Program-made: the position numbers and the translations under genes | Assembly (NCBI GenBank): GCA_021793595.1 | Contig: JAJYSL010000016.1 | Span: forward strand, 1 to 39,382 | Direction of reading: 5' to 3' | DNA: 39,382 bases | DNA from: Acidobacteriota bacterium | GTDB taxonomy: Bacteria > Acidobacteriota > Terriglobia > Terriglobales > Acidobacteriaceae | The notes under the pieces: generated by a model | Databases searched by the model: none | What the model saw: the letters and a program-made list of their open reading frames with translations, nothing else | Told to the model about the DNA's origin: nothing | Shown here: in pieces, positions 8,080 through 17,563 of the stretch | Position numbering within the stretch: the first letter of the stretch is position 1 | Layout: each line of letters starts with the position of its first letter

Positions 8080-8375
8080 GAATTCGGCGCATCCCGGCAT
8101 TTGCGACAAACTCGAACGAGCAGCGACTGTTTCGCTCGAGCCAATGCAGCGGTTCGTTACCATCACTATACCATCGGGGAGCTGGACTGGCCGGGCCCGT
8201 GTTCGCCGATCGACCCGCGCAACAAGTGGCGTGATTTGCGTGCTAGCATGAGGAATTGCAGCGGCATTTGTGGAGTCGAACGGGTTCAGGCGCGCTCCTG
8301 ACAGCCTTCGGTTGCGTGAGCCTGCAAAACAGGTAGCCTTCTTCGCATTCGCGTGAAGCGGAAAATGTTCAATCA
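8080..8375. other. Divergent intergenic region, secretin operon / smpB
   Basis: About 300 bases between the secretin start region and smpB. The minus frame stays open without domain similarity as far as 8388, so part of this may be an N-terminal extension of the secretin. Promoters for both directions should lie here, but I see no convincing -35/-10 pair, RNA gene or repeat. A search for an ssrA (tmRNA) gene next to smpB found no candidate. Confidence 0.5.
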
Positions 8376-8909
8376 ATGCCACGCCCAACTACCAATTTGG
8401 TTCCGAACCCGCCGAAGAAGCCCAAGCCGCGCGATCCTGTCGCCTCCGGTGAGAGAGATGCGGCCCAGAACCGTCAGGCTGGCCACAATTATTTTTTATT
8501 GGAAAAGTTTGAGGCGGGAGTGGTGCTCCGCGGCACGGAAGTGAAGTCGATCCGCGAAGGCAAGGCGAACCTGCGCGATGCCTACGGCCTGGTCAAGGAT
8601 GGGGAAGCCTTTTTACTGAATCTGCATATTGGGCCGTATTCCCACAGCGGTTACACCAGCCACGATGCCGTGCGGACGCGAAAGCTGCTGTTGCACGCCG
8701 AGGAAGTACGTAAGCTGCTTGGCAAGGTGCAGCAGAAAGGGCTCACGCTGATTCCGACCCGGTTGTATTTTCGAAACGGGCGCGTGAAATGTGAGATTGC
8801 CGTCGCCAAAGGAAAGCAAAACTGGGACAAGCGTGAGACCGAGCGCCGCCGTGAAGACGACCGCGATGCCAGGTCCGCCATCGCCGCCAGCAAACGTCGC
8901 AATGCCTAG
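8376..8909 (+). CDS. smpB: SsrA-binding protein SmpB
   Basis: The 177-residue product carries the SmpB fold signature: NYFLLEKFEAGVVLRGTEVK, then SIREGKANLRDAYG, LLNLHIGPYSHSG, TRKLLLHAEEV, KGLTLIPTRLYFRNGRVKCE and a basic tail WDKRETERRREDDRDARSA that inserts near the ribosomal decoding site. SmpB binds tmRNA and delivers it to stalled ribosomes for trans-translation. An N-terminal extension of about 35 proline- and lysine-rich residues precedes the conserved domain, more than in most homologues. ATG 8376 is the natural start. It is followed 56 bases later by pepA in the same direction. Confidence 0.96.
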   Translation: MPRPTTNLVPNPPKKPKPRDPVASGERDAAQNRQAGHNYFLLEKFEAGVVLRGTEVKSIREGKANLRDAYGLVKDGEAFLLNLHIGPYSHSGYTSHDAVRTRKLLLHAEEVRKLLGKVQQKGLTLIPTRLYFRNGRVKCEIAVAKGKQNWDKRETERRREDDRDARSAIAASKRRNA

Positions 8910-8965
8910 CGCAGAGCGAAGCAGAAGTGTCACGGGCTGAAATCTGAAAGGAAAACAAATTTCAA

Positions 8966-10480
8966 ATGAAAACCGATGTGAAGTTTGAAGCGCTGCAATC
9001 TTTGGAAGCCGAAATTTTGGTTGTGCTGGCTGCGGATGCCTCCAGCTCAAAAGACAAGAATGCGGCGGCAGAGCCGGTGCTGCTGACGAACGATGCCACT
9101 GTCGCAGGCGCCGATAAACCGGCGCTAAGAAGCGGTGAATTTTCCGCCACTGCCTCCGAAACCCTGCTGCTGTATGCGCCGCCGGAACTAAAAGCGAAGC
9201 GGCTCTTGATCGTTGGGGTGGGGAAGACTGCGAAGCTGTCGCTAGCGGAAATTCGCAAGGCCGCGGGCGCCGCGGTGCGTTTTGTCAAGCCCCGTAAAAT
9301 TCGCCAGGTGACGTTTGTGTTGCCGGAGCACGAGGGGTTGGATTTAGCTGCAGCCGCGCGCGCCGCGGTGGAAGGCGCGTTTGTCGGAGACTTTGACCCG
9401 GATACCTACAAGTCCGATCGCAAAGATCGCTCCATCGAGCAATTTACCGTGGTGGCTCCTGTGAGCGCGGATAGGCAAATGGTCGAGGCGGCGTTGCGCG
9501 TGGGTGTAATCCTCGGCGAGTCGCAGAACTTCACGCGTGCCCTGGTCAACGAGCCCGGCAATCGGCTGACCCCGACGATTCTCGGCGAACGCGCCGCGGC
9601 GATGTGCAAAGAGCAGGGATTGACGTGCGAGGTCCACAGCACAGACAAGATCAAAGAGCTGAAGATGGGCGCATTCTGGGCAGTCGCGCAGGGCTCAGAT
9701 GAGCCGCCCGCGCTGATCGTGATGCGTTATGAGCCCAAGAATGCTCCAGCCGATGGACCTATGCTCGCGCTGGTGGGCAAGGGAATTACGTTCGATACCG
9801 GCGGCATTTCCATCAAGCCATCGGAAGGCATGGAAAAGATGAAGTACGACATGGCGGGTGGTGCGGCCATGATTGGTGCGATGCGTGCGATTGCCCAACT
9901 GAAGCTGAAAGTGCGCGTGATTGGGATTGTTTGCTCGGCGGAAAATATGCCCTCCGGCAAGGCCTACAAGCCGGGGGATGTTGCGATTGCGATGTCCGGC
10001 AAGGCGATTGAGGTGCTGAACACCGACGCGGAAGGTCGCATGGTGCTGGCCGATGGCCTGCATTATGCCAGGCAACTGGGCGCGACGCATTTGATCGATG
10101 CGGCCACGCTGACCGGGGCGTGCGTGGTGGCACTGGGCATGGTGAACGGCGGCGTGTTCGCCAACGATGAAGATAACTATGGCCGCTTTCAGAAGGCGCT
10201 GGCAATTTCCGGCGAGCGGTTCTGGCGCATGCCGCTTGAAGAGGAGTATCGCGACATGATCGTCTCCGACATTGGAGATATCAAAAATACTGGCGGCCGT
10301 TATGGCGGCGCGAGTACGGCGGCCATGTTCTTGAAAGAGTTTGTCGAGGAAACACCATGGCTGCATCTCGACATTGCCGGCGTCGCGTGGGTGGAAGAGC
10401 AGAAGCCGTGGATCGCGAAGGGCCCCTCCGGCGTGGCTGTGCGCAGCATTGTGGAGTGGATCAGGAGCTACGAAAAGTAA
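8966..10480 (+). CDS. pepA: Leucyl aminopeptidase (M17 family cytosol aminopeptidase)
   Basis: This 504-residue protein has an N-terminal macro-like domain (about 1-160, variable) and an M17 catalytic domain. Metal and substrate motifs are present: VGKGITFDTGGISIKP (first metal-binding Lys/Asp region), YDMAGGAAM, and the family signature NTDAEGRMVLAD starting at N352. ATLTGACVVALG and the C-terminal TPWLHLDIAG also match. It hydrolyses N-terminal residues, preferentially leucine, from peptides in the cytoplasm, using two divalent metals. Length is typical. AAAGGA lies upstream of ATG 8966. It converges on argS with a 26-base gap and no obvious terminator hairpin. Confidence 0.95.
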   Translation: MKTDVKFEALQSLEAEILVVLAADASSSKDKNAAAEPVLLTNDATVAGADKPALRSGEFSATASETLLLYAPPELKAKRLLIVGVGKTAKLSLAEIRKAAGAAVRFVKPRKIRQVTFVLPEHEGLDLAAAARAAVEGAFVGDFDPDTYKSDRKDRSIEQFTVVAPVSADRQMVEAALRVGVILGESQNFTRALVNEPGNRLTPTILGERAAAMCKEQGLTCEVHSTDKIKELKMGAFWAVAQGSDEPPALIVMRYEPKNAPADGPMLALVGKGITFDTGGISIKPSEGMEKMKYDMAGGAAMIGAMRAIAQLKLKVRVIGIVCSAENMPSGKAYKPGDVAIAMSGKAIEVLNTDAEGRMVLADGLHYARQLGATHLIDAATLTGACVVALGMVNGGVFANDEDNYGRFQKALAISGERFWRMPLEEEYRDMIVSDIGDIKNTGGRYGGASTAAMFLKEFVEETPWLHLDIAGVAWVEEQKPWIAKGPSGVAVRSIVEWIRSYEK

Positions 10481-10506
10481 CGCGATCCTCTCGAGCCGCA
10501 AAGGTC

Positions 10507-12498
10507 CTACATCACATCGGGGGCTTCGATGCCCATCCAGCCGAGCGTGCGGAGCAGTTCTCGCTGGGCGACGGCAGCAGTTGCCAGCAGCAGCGCTTTT
10601 CGCGCTGGATCGCTCTCCGTCAAAACGTGGTGGCGATGGTAGAAATTGCTGAATTGCTGCGCCAGTTGAAAGGCGTATTTCGCCAGATATGCCGGTTCGG
10701 TGGTTTGAATTGAGCGCTTCAGCACATGCACGGACTTCGACGCCAGCAGCCACAGTTCCCACAGGCTGTCGCCATCTTCGTCGGTGAAATAGGTTGTGGT
10801 GTCGATGGCCTCAAACTGCTGCAGCGCAGCTTCGGCGGTGATGCCCGCCTTGCGGAAAATGTTGGCAGCGCGCACCACGGCATATTGCACATACGGTCCA
10901 GTCTCGCCTTCAAAGCTGAGCGCGTCCTCGAAATCGAACGCGATGACGGTATTGCGTGTGTAGCGCAGCATGTAATAGCGCAGCGCGCCCACCGCAATCT
11001 TGCTGGCAATGCTTTGGCGCTCGTCTTCGCTTAGTCCCGGATGGCGCGCGTTCACTTCCTTGAGAGCGGAGGCGATCAGTTTGTCGATCAGGTCATCGGC
11101 CTTCACGCCGAAACCCTTGCGTCCGGAAACTTCAATGTAGGCTCGGCCCTGGTCCTCTTCGGAAATCACGTAGCCCAGTTCCATGGCGCAGCGCGGTGTC
11201 AGTGCGACCATTTCATAGGAGAAGTGATGATAGTTATCCGCTTCTCTGGCGAATCCCATGCCGCGCAGGGCTTCAATCACGTTGTTCTGCGGATCGGCCT
11301 GACGCGCGTCAATGACGTTGTAGATGGCGTCGGCTCTACCAAATGAGGATGGCTGGATGGCGGGATTCTTTGGGTCCGGCTCGCAGGAGATCCAGCACTG
11401 CGTGCCGTCCGGGTAGGCGTAAAAAAGCCGTTTGTCGAAGTCGAGGCCGAGCTTGTTGAACTTCCACAGGTGATACGCGATATCTTTGCCGACATAGCCG
11501 ACGGTCCCATTGGAGCGCACGATCACCTTGGCTTCTTCATCGGGATTTTCGCCATCCGCGCCCGCAGTTCCGGCACGCCGCATCACCCAGCAGCCGGCAT
11601 TCTTGCCTTCTGTTTCCCGATAAAGGACGCCTTTTTCCTTCATCAACTCGAAGGCGGCATTCCAGAAATGCAGATGCAGGATTTCGCTCTCGCGGGGCAG
11701 GAATTCATATTCAATGCCGAGCCGGAGCATGGTTTCCAGATGCCGCCGCAGAATGGCCGTGGAGACGAGGTCGGCAATGGCAGCGGTCTCATTGCCACCG
11801 GCTTCAAGCGCGTGCAGCGTATCCAGGCGAATCTGCTTACGGGCCTGCTTTTCGTTTTCCTCGGCGTCATACCACTGCGAGACATGGGCGTAGAGGTCCC
11901 AGCAGGCGAAGTCGATGCGCTGGCCACGTGCGGCGAGCTCGGCAATCCAGCGCTTGACGGCCTCCGTATCCATGCCGCGCAGGTGTATCAGCGCTACAAC
12001 CACATCCGCGACCTGAACGCCGGTGTTGTCGATGTAATTCTGCACGCCGACGAGGTAGTTGGCGGCGCGCAGCATGCGCACCAGCGTGTCGCCGAGGATG
12101 GCATTGCGCAGGTGGCCAACATGCGCCGCCTTGTTGGGATTGATGCTGGTGTGTTCGACCAGGATGAAGTCGAACCTTTGCGGCAGATTTTCCATCCGCG
12201 CTGCCAGCTCGCGCGCCGCCGCATTTCGATCAAGCCGACAATTGATGTAACCGGTGCCGGCGACCTCAAATGCCGTGAATCCTGGCACGGAGCCGATGGC
12301 GGCAACGAGTTCTTCGGCGATTTTTCGTGGCGCTTTGCGAAGCGTGCGCGCCAGCTCGAAGGCGATGGGCAGGGCATAGTCGCCCATCTCCACATTGGGA
12401 GGCTCCTCCACCGTGAGGCGAGGAAGTTCTACCTGGAATCTTTCCAGCAGGACAGTGCGAAAACGCTCAAACAAAGATTGTCGATAGGTGCGATACAC
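10507..12498 (-). CDS. argS: Arginyl-tRNA synthetase
   Basis: The 663-residue class I synthetase begins with an Add-1 tRNA-binding domain (EEPPNVEMGDYALPIAFELA). The ATP-binding HIGH motif appears as HVGHLRNAILGDT, preceded by VEHTSINPNKAA, which is typical of ArgS. GTVGYVGKDIAYHLWKF and a C-terminal DALR anticodon-binding domain (YAVVRAANIFRKAG, then LAQQFSNFYHRHHVL) complete it. It is longer than many bacterial ArgS (about 560-590), mostly through an insert in the catalytic region (about residues 195-290). It charges tRNA-Arg with arginine. The start is GTG at 12498 (MYRTYRQSLFERF). It diverges from metG, and the two synthetases share a 236-base promoter region. Confidence 0.95.
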   Translation of the reverse strand: MYRTYRQSLFERFRTVLLERFQVELPRLTVEEPPNVEMGDYALPIAFELARTLRKAPRKIAEELVAAIGSVPGFTAFEVAGTGYINCRLDRNAAARELAARMENLPQRFDFILVEHTSINPNKAAHVGHLRNAILGDTLVRMLRAANYLVGVQNYIDNTGVQVADVVVALIHLRGMDTEAVKRWIAELAARGQRIDFACWDLYAHVSQWYDAEENEKQARKQIRLDTLHALEAGGNETAAIADLVSTAILRRHLETMLRLGIEYEFLPRESEILHLHFWNAAFELMKEKGVLYRETEGKNAGCWVMRRAGTAGADGENPDEEAKVIVRSNGTVGYVGKDIAYHLWKFNKLGLDFDKRLFYAYPDGTQCWISCEPDPKNPAIQPSSFGRADAIYNVIDARQADPQNNVIEALRGMGFAREADNYHHFSYEMVALTPRCAMELGYVISEEDQGRAYIEVSGRKGFGVKADDLIDKLIASALKEVNARHPGLSEDERQSIASKIAVGALRYYMLRYTRNTVIAFDFEDALSFEGETGPYVQYAVVRAANIFRKAGITAEAALQQFEAIDTTTYFTDEDGDSLWELWLLASKSVHVLKRSIQTTEPAYLAKYAFQLAQQFSNFYHRHHVLTESDPARKALLLATAAVAQRELLRTLGWMGIEAPDVM

Positions 12499-12734
12499 AA
12501 GGGTCGTCCGTGGGCGCTGGGCCGCCGGAGCGACCTGGTAGCGATTCGATTGGGTTAGTGCGAATTTTAGCAGAGTCCCCGCCGGCCACGCGTCGCGATG
12601 ACGCTCGCGGCCTTCTTTGGCATGAGCTGCGCGCGGGGTCAGTGATGGAACTCGCAGAGGGGCGGCGGCAAAACGTTATAAGATGAAATTGATCCGCTCT
12701 CCAGCCTTACCCGCGAGGATTGAACGCCTACTTG
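12499..12734. promoter_or_regulatory. Divergent promoter region between argS and metG
   Basis: The 236 bases must hold promoters for both synthetase genes. TATAAG near 12677 in the context AACGTTATAAGATG could be a -10 element toward metG, but no matching -35 stands out. No T-box-like structure or conserved leader was recognised. Confidence 0.35.
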
Positions 12735-14987
12735 ATGCCAACCCAGGAAAAAAAGCAAGATCCGAAACCGACGTTTTACATCACCACGCCTATCTATTAC
12801 GTGAATGCCCGCCCGCATCTGGGGCACACGTACACGACGGTGGCGGCCGATGCCGTAGCGCGCTGGAAGCGCATGCGTGGATTTGACGTGCTGTTTCTGA
12901 CCGGCACCGACGAGCATGGCCAGAAGATTGAGCGGTCGGCAGCCAAGGCCGGCAAAACTCCGCAAGAATTTGCCGCGGAAGTGTCGAACGAGTTTCGCGG
13001 CCTGTGGAACCGGATGGGACTCACCTACGACGACTACATCCGCACCACCGAGCCCCGGCATAAACGCGGCGTGCAGCATTTGTTTGCGGAGCTGCAGAAG
13101 CGCGGATTCATTTACAAAGGCACCTACTCCGGGCAGTACTGCGTGTGGGATGAGTTGTACGTGGAAGGTTCGCCAGGAACGCCGTGCCCCGATTGCGGTC
13201 GCATCACGGAGACGGTGAGCGAAGAGAATTATTTCTTCAAGCTGTCCGCGTTCGAGCGCAAGCTGCTGGAGTATTACGAGCAGCATCCGGACTTTATCCG
13301 GCCGGAAGCGCGGCGCAATGAAGTGATGGCGTTTGTCCAGGGCGGCCTGCGCGATCTGTCGATCAGCCGCACCAGTTTCAACTGGGGTATCCCTGTACCC
13401 GGCGACGAAAAGCATGTCATCTATGTGTGGATGGACGCGCTGGCGAATTACATTACGGCGCTTGGATACGGCAGCGAAGATTGCGCGAACTTCAACAAGT
13501 ATTGGCCTGCGGATGTACACCTGATCGGCAAGGAGATCAGTCGCTTCCATTGCGTGTACTGGCCGGCGTTTCTGATGGCGGCTGAACTGCCGCTGCCGAA
13601 GAGCGTGGTGGCGCACGGGTGGCTATTGTTTGAACAGTCGAAGATGTCGAAGTCGCGCGGCAACATTGTGCGTGCGGAGACGGTGCTGGATGTGCTGGGC
13701 GCGGACGCGCTGCGGTATTTTCTGCTGCGGGAAGTGACGTTTGGGCAGGATGGCAGCTTCAGCTTCGATGCGCTGGTGCAGCGATATAACGCGGACCTGG
13801 CCAATGGGTATGGCAATCTGGTCAGCCGCACGCTGGCCATGATTGTGAAGTATTTTGATGGCGTGGTGCCGGAGGCTGAACCACAGGTCAGAGATGCACA
13901 CATAACCGACGCGCCCATCGGGGGGAATGTACTTGGAATAATTAACAGTATTCAACATCTTGGGACAGGCGAATTGTTTAAGCGCGAGAGTCATGTTGCT
14001 GAAGGCTTCGAGAGCTTAGATTTTTCTATCGCCCTCCAGGGAATTTGGAAACTGATTGGCGATATTGACCGCTTCCTTACGAACGAGGCGCCTTGGAAAA
14101 ATAACGCCAACTTAGGCGAAGCGATTTTCGAACAACGTCGTCGCGACATTTTATACACGGCGGCGGAAGCAATCCGTATCATCACCGCGCTGGTCTATCC
14201 GGTGATTCCGGATGCGGCGACAAAGGTGTGGCGGCAACTTGGACTGGGCGACATCAGCAAGGCGGATTTGAAAGATTTGAAGTGGGGCGATCTGCCGCCG
14301 GGCACCAAGCTTGGCGAGCTGGGTCCAGTATTTCCCCGCGTGGAAAAGGAAGCGATTGAGCGTATGCAGAACATGGAAGACGAGCGTGTCGCCACGGCGA
14401 CCAGGGAAGCCCAATCCGAAGCGGCGGAGCAACAGGCTGTTCCCAACAGCAAAATATCGGGGCCAGTGGAGCAAGCGCCGCCTCCCCATGTGCCTGAGCC
14501 ATTCTCCGCGACCGGGCTGTCTCCTGAGCAGGAGGCGGATGCCGTCGCGCAACAAGCCGCTGCCAACCGGCAGGTGAGTCCTGTGAGTGCCGTTTTCGAT
14601 CCGCTTCCTCCGCCGCAACCGGTGGTAGAGCCCGTGACCCCCGCCGTGCCTCCAGAACCCAAGATCGGCATTGAAGATTTTGCCAAGGTCGACTTGCGTG
14701 TTGCCATCATTCGCGTGGCAGAACGAGTTCCGAAAGCTGACCGATTGCTGCGCCTTGAGGTCGATCTGGGGTACGAGCAAAGACAGATCGTGGCGGGAAT
14801 TGCAGAAGCATATGCACCCGAGAGCCTGATTGGGCGCAAGGTGGTGATCGTGGCAAATCTGGCGCCGAGAAAACTACGCGGCCTGGAATCGAATGGGATG
14901 ATTGTCGCTGCTTCGATCGGCGACAAGGGGACTCCCGTGCTGGCAGGATTTTTGGAAGACGTCGAAATCGGAGCACGGCTCAAATAG
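12735..14987 (+). CDS. metG: Methionyl-tRNA synthetase, long form with C-terminal tRNA-binding domain
   Basis: A 750-residue class I synthetase. The HIGH motif reads RPHLGHTYTT. The connective peptide has CVWDELYVEGSPGTPCPDCG, a partial zinc knuckle with one clear CxxC. The KMSKS motif is FEQSKMSKSRGNIV. An alpha-helical anticodon domain follows, then a Pro/Gln/Ala-rich linker (about 540-640) and an EMAP/Trbp111-like tRNA-binding domain (IEDFAKVDLRVAIIRVAERV to the end). It charges initiator and elongator tRNA-Met. ATG 12735 is chosen over TTG 12720. Codons between about 13888 and 14158 (residues 385-474) are rich in AGA, ATA, TTA, GTA and CTT, unlike the flanks, suggesting intragenic replacement. 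It is followed 15 bases later by tatD. Confidence 0.95.
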   Translation: MPTQEKKQDPKPTFYITTPIYYVNARPHLGHTYTTVAADAVARWKRMRGFDVLFLTGTDEHGQKIERSAAKAGKTPQEFAAEVSNEFRGLWNRMGLTYDDYIRTTEPRHKRGVQHLFAELQKRGFIYKGTYSGQYCVWDELYVEGSPGTPCPDCGRITETVSEENYFFKLSAFERKLLEYYEQHPDFIRPEARRNEVMAFVQGGLRDLSISRTSFNWGIPVPGDEKHVIYVWMDALANYITALGYGSEDCANFNKYWPADVHLIGKEISRFHCVYWPAFLMAAELPLPKSVVAHGWLLFEQSKMSKSRGNIVRAETVLDVLGADALRYFLLREVTFGQDGSFSFDALVQRYNADLANGYGNLVSRTLAMIVKYFDGVVPEAEPQVRDAHITDAPIGGNVLGIINSIQHLGTGELFKRESHVAEGFESLDFSIALQGIWKLIGDIDRFLTNEAPWKNNANLGEAIFEQRRRDILYTAAEAIRIITALVYPVIPDAATKVWRQLGLGDISKADLKDLKWGDLPPGTKLGELGPVFPRVEKEAIERMQNMEDERVATATREAQSEAAEQQAVPNSKISGPVEQAPPPHVPEPFSATGLSPEQEADAVAQQAAANRQVSPVSAVFDPLPPPQPVVEPVTPAVPPEPKIGIEDFAKVDLRVAIIRVAERVPKADRLLRLEVDLGYEQRQIVAGIAEAYAPESLIGRKVVIVANLAPRKLRGLESNGMIVAASIGDKGTPVLAGFLEDVEIGARLK

Positions 14988-15002
14988 GACAAGGAACTCC
15001 CC

Positions 15003-15875
15003 ATGCTGGTGGATTCGCACGCACATTTGGACAGTGACCGCTACGCAGACGACCGCGAAGCGATGCTGGTGCGCGCGTATGAGGCAGGGGTGGAAACCAT
15101 TTTGGCAGTGGGGATCGGCGAAGGTCCGGACACCATGCACGCCGCGCTCGAACTGAGCCGGAAATATCGATCGAAGGCGGACATGCCTCAGATTGTTGTC
15201 AGCGCTGGAATTCATCCGCACGAGGCAACTTTGGCGGACAAGAGTGCACTGAACAAGCTGGATGCTTTAGCGAGCGAGGCGGAAGTGGTGGCGGTCGGCG
15301 AAATCGGTCTGGATTATTTCTACGATCATTCGCCGCGCGAGGTGCAGCAGCGCGTTTTTGTCGATCAGATGAAGATCGCCGCGACGCACAACTTACCGAT
15401 TCTGATTCACTGTCGGGCCTCGGCAGACAGTACCAACGCCTGGGACGACGCGCTGGCGCTGCTCAACGAGCATTGGCGGGCGACGGGGTTGGGCGGGGTG
15501 CTGCACTGTTTTGCGGGGGAGTATGGGCACGCGAAAGCGGCGATGGACATGAACTTTCTCGTTTGCTTCGCCGGCAATATCACGTTTCCCAAGGCCCAGC
15601 CAATTCGCGACGTGGCGGCGAAACTTCCGGCGGATCGCATTTTGATTGAGACGGATGCGCCCTTTCTGGCCCCAGTGCCGAATCGCGGCAAACGGAACGA
15701 GCCGGCCATGGTGCAGCGGGTGGCAGAGCAACTCGCAGAGGTTCGCGGCTCGGACTATGAGACCATGGCTTTGACGACGACGGAAAACTTCTATCGATTT
15801 TTTCGTCTGTCGCGAACGGTAAAGATGCCGGCCAGTGGGACCGGGACAGAGGCTGGGTTTCGAGTAGAGAATTGA
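15003..15875 (+). CDS. tatD: TatD-family metal-dependent DNase
   Basis: This 290-residue amidohydrolase-fold protein has the TatD signatures: VDSHAHLDS (metal His pair), VSAGIHPHEA, VAVGEIGLDYFYDHSP (catalytic Glu), LPILIHCRAS, GVLHCFAGE and RILIETDAPFLAPVPNRGKRN. The family is assigned 3'-5' exonuclease/DNase activity and roles in DNA repair. A C-terminal tail of about 20 residues after FYRFFRL is not conserved. ATG 15003 follows AAGGAACTCCCC. It lies between metG (15 bases upstream) and yajQ (21 bases downstream), so all three are probably one operon; metG-tatD adjacency is common in bacteria. Confidence 0.94.
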   Translation: MLVDSHAHLDSDRYADDREAMLVRAYEAGVETILAVGIGEGPDTMHAALELSRKYRSKADMPQIVVSAGIHPHEATLADKSALNKLDALASEAEVVAVGEIGLDYFYDHSPREVQQRVFVDQMKIAATHNLPILIHCRASADSTNAWDDALALLNEHWRATGLGGVLHCFAGEYGHAKAAMDMNFLVCFAGNITFPKAQPIRDVAAKLPADRILIETDAPFLAPVPNRGKRNEPAMVQRVAEQLAEVRGSDYETMALTTTENFYRFFRLSRTVKMPASGTGTEAGFRVEN

Positions 15876-15896
15876 AATCAGTAAGGATAGGCAAGT

Positions 15897-16397
15897 ATGG
15901 CGACAGAAAATTCATTTGATATTGTCAGCAAAGTGGATGCGCAAGAGGTGTTGAATGCAGTGGACCAGGCGTCCAAGGAGATTCGGACGCGCTTCGATCT
16001 GAAGGATACGCATTCTGAAATCAAGCTGGAGGGGGAAGAGGCGATCCAGCTGGCGTCCAGCGATGAGTACAAGCTGAAAGCAGTCACGGAAATTTTGCAG
16101 CAAAAGCTGGCCAAGCGCGGGGTGTCGCTGAAGGCGTTGACCTACGGCAAGATTGAGCCGGCGGCCAACTCCAGTGTTCGCCAGAAGATAACGCTGCAAC
16201 AGGGAATTGCGATCGAGAAGGCAAAAGAGATCGTGAAGCTGATTAAGGAATCAAAAAGCAAGGCACAGGCGACGATCCAGTCCGACACCGTACGGGTCAG
16301 CAGCAAGGATCGGGACACGCTGCAGGATATGATTGCAATGTTGAAGAAACATGATTTTGGGATCGATCTGCAGTTCACGAATTATCGCTCCAATTAG
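15897..16397 (+). CDS. yajQ: YajQ-family nucleotide-binding protein (UPF0234)
   Basis: A 166-residue protein of two ferredoxin-like halves, matching YajQ along its whole length: NSFDIVSKVDAQEVLNAVDQ at the start, IRTRFDLKDT, KLEGEEAIQLASSDEYKL, KRGVSLKALTYG, RQKITLQQGIAIEKAKEIVK and the C-terminal RDTLQDMIAMLKKHDF followed by LQFTNYR. Family members bind nucleotides, and a Xanthomonas member binds cyclic di-GMP and acts with a transcription factor; the role here is unknown. AAGGATAGGCAAGT precedes ATG 15897. It is third in the metG-tatD-yajQ run. Confidence 0.94.
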   Translation: MATENSFDIVSKVDAQEVLNAVDQASKEIRTRFDLKDTHSEIKLEGEEAIQLASSDEYKLKAVTEILQQKLAKRGVSLKALTYGKIEPAANSSVRQKITLQQGIAIEKAKEIVKLIKESKSKAQATIQSDTVRVSSKDRDTLQDMIAMLKKHDFGIDLQFTNYRSN

Positions 16398-16481
16398 TCT
16401 GTGAAGCTCGCCGCTGCATCCTTATCGTTGAGGTAGTTGGCAAGTTTGGGCAGGGACAGGAAAAGCGAGGATGGAAGGCGT

Positions 16482-17471
16482 TTGAGCACAACGGCCATTA
16501 CGACGGCGAAAGAAGTGTTCGACCTGCTGCGCGACGAACTGATCGCGGTGGAGCAGGAATTCGAGCGCCTGTCTGCGTCGGAGGTCGATTCCATCACGGA
16601 GATTGCCGGATACCTGCGTGAAGGCGGCGGCAAACGGATCCGCCCAGCCCTGCTGCTGCTGGCGGCCAAAGCACTGAGTTACAACGGCAATAGCAGTGTC
16701 CGCCTAGGCGCGGTGATCGAGATGATTCACACTGCCACCCTGGTCCATGACGACATTATCGACGTGGCCGATATTCGCCGCGGCCGTCCCTCCGCAAATA
16801 CCCAATGGGGCAACTCCAAGTGTGTGCTGGCCGGTGACTGGCTTTATATGCAGGCATTCCGCGTGGCGTTGGAGGAGCGCAATTTTCGCATCCTCGATTT
16901 GCTGATCGGCCTGACGCAGCAAATGGTCGAAGGCGAACTGCTGCAGATGGAACGTCTTGGAAATACGTTAACCGAGCATGATTATTTTGAACTGATTTAT
17001 CGCAAGACCGCATGCTTGTTCCGCGTATCCATGCAACTTGGATGTGTGTTGGCCGACGCTCCACGGGCGATGGAAGAGGCGCTGGGAGATTATGGGCGGA
17101 ACGTGGGCCTGGCCTTCCAAATTGTGGATGACGTTCTGGATTTGACCGCCAGCGAAGCGGTCCTGGGTAAGCCGACAGCGAGCGATCTGCGCGAAGGCAA
17201 AGCGACCCTGGCCGTGGTGCATGCGTTGGAGCATGGCACTGCGGAGGAGCGATCCGATATTCTTGCGGTGATTGAAGACCAGGGCTTTGAGCGAGTTCGG
17301 CACGAGCGCATTCTTGCCATTCTGCGGCGCAATGGTTCGCTTGATTACGCCATTCAAGTGGCGGACGCACACGCCGAGGCAGCCCGCGTCAATCTTGCCG
17401 AGTTGCCGGACTCCGAGTTCAAACGGGCGTTGCTATGGGTGCCCGACTTCGTTGTATCCCGCGAAAAGTAG
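16482..17471 (+). CDS. Polyprenyl diphosphate synthase (trans-isoprenyl synthase)
   Basis: The all-alpha prenyltransferase has both aspartate-rich motifs. FARM is in HTATLVHDDIIDVADIRRG, and SARM in GLAFQIVDDVLDLTA. EGGGKRIRPALLLLAAKAL, SKCVLAGDWLYMQAF and GKPTASDLREGKATL are also family signatures. It condenses isopentenyl diphosphate with allylic diphosphates, probably giving the octa- or longer-prenyl chain of quinones. From TTG 16482, which has GAGG about 10 bases upstream, it is 329 residues; the frame is open to a TTG at 16437 that adds 15 residues. It follows yajQ on the same strand, and stops 92 bases before the convergent GH97 gene. Confidence 0.93.
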   Translation: MSTTAITTAKEVFDLLRDELIAVEQEFERLSASEVDSITEIAGYLREGGGKRIRPALLLLAAKALSYNGNSSVRLGAVIEMIHTATLVHDDIIDVADIRRGRPSANTQWGNSKCVLAGDWLYMQAFRVALEERNFRILDLLIGLTQQMVEGELLQMERLGNTLTEHDYFELIYRKTACLFRVSMQLGCVLADAPRAMEEALGDYGRNVGLAFQIVDDVLDLTASEAVLGKPTASDLREGKATLAVVHALEHGTAEERSDILAVIEDQGFERVRHERILAILRRNGSLDYAIQVADAHAEAARVNLAELPDSEFKRALLWVPDFVVSREK

Positions 17472-17563
17472 TCGCTGAAAAAAGCCAGCCTCCTTCAGAT
17501 TCCGCCCCGGAAAGAGCCAAGCCCAGGCAATCGGCTTTCCATTTCACGCACGGAGATATCTCG

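Noticed and set aside
8080..8375. A tmRNA (ssrA) gene next to smpB
   Set aside because: No tRNA-like ends or tag-peptide frame could be found in the gap.
9695..10762. A 355-codon minus frame across pepA
   Set aside because: Antisense shadow of pepA, rich in His and Arg, no domain; pepA has all catalytic motifs.
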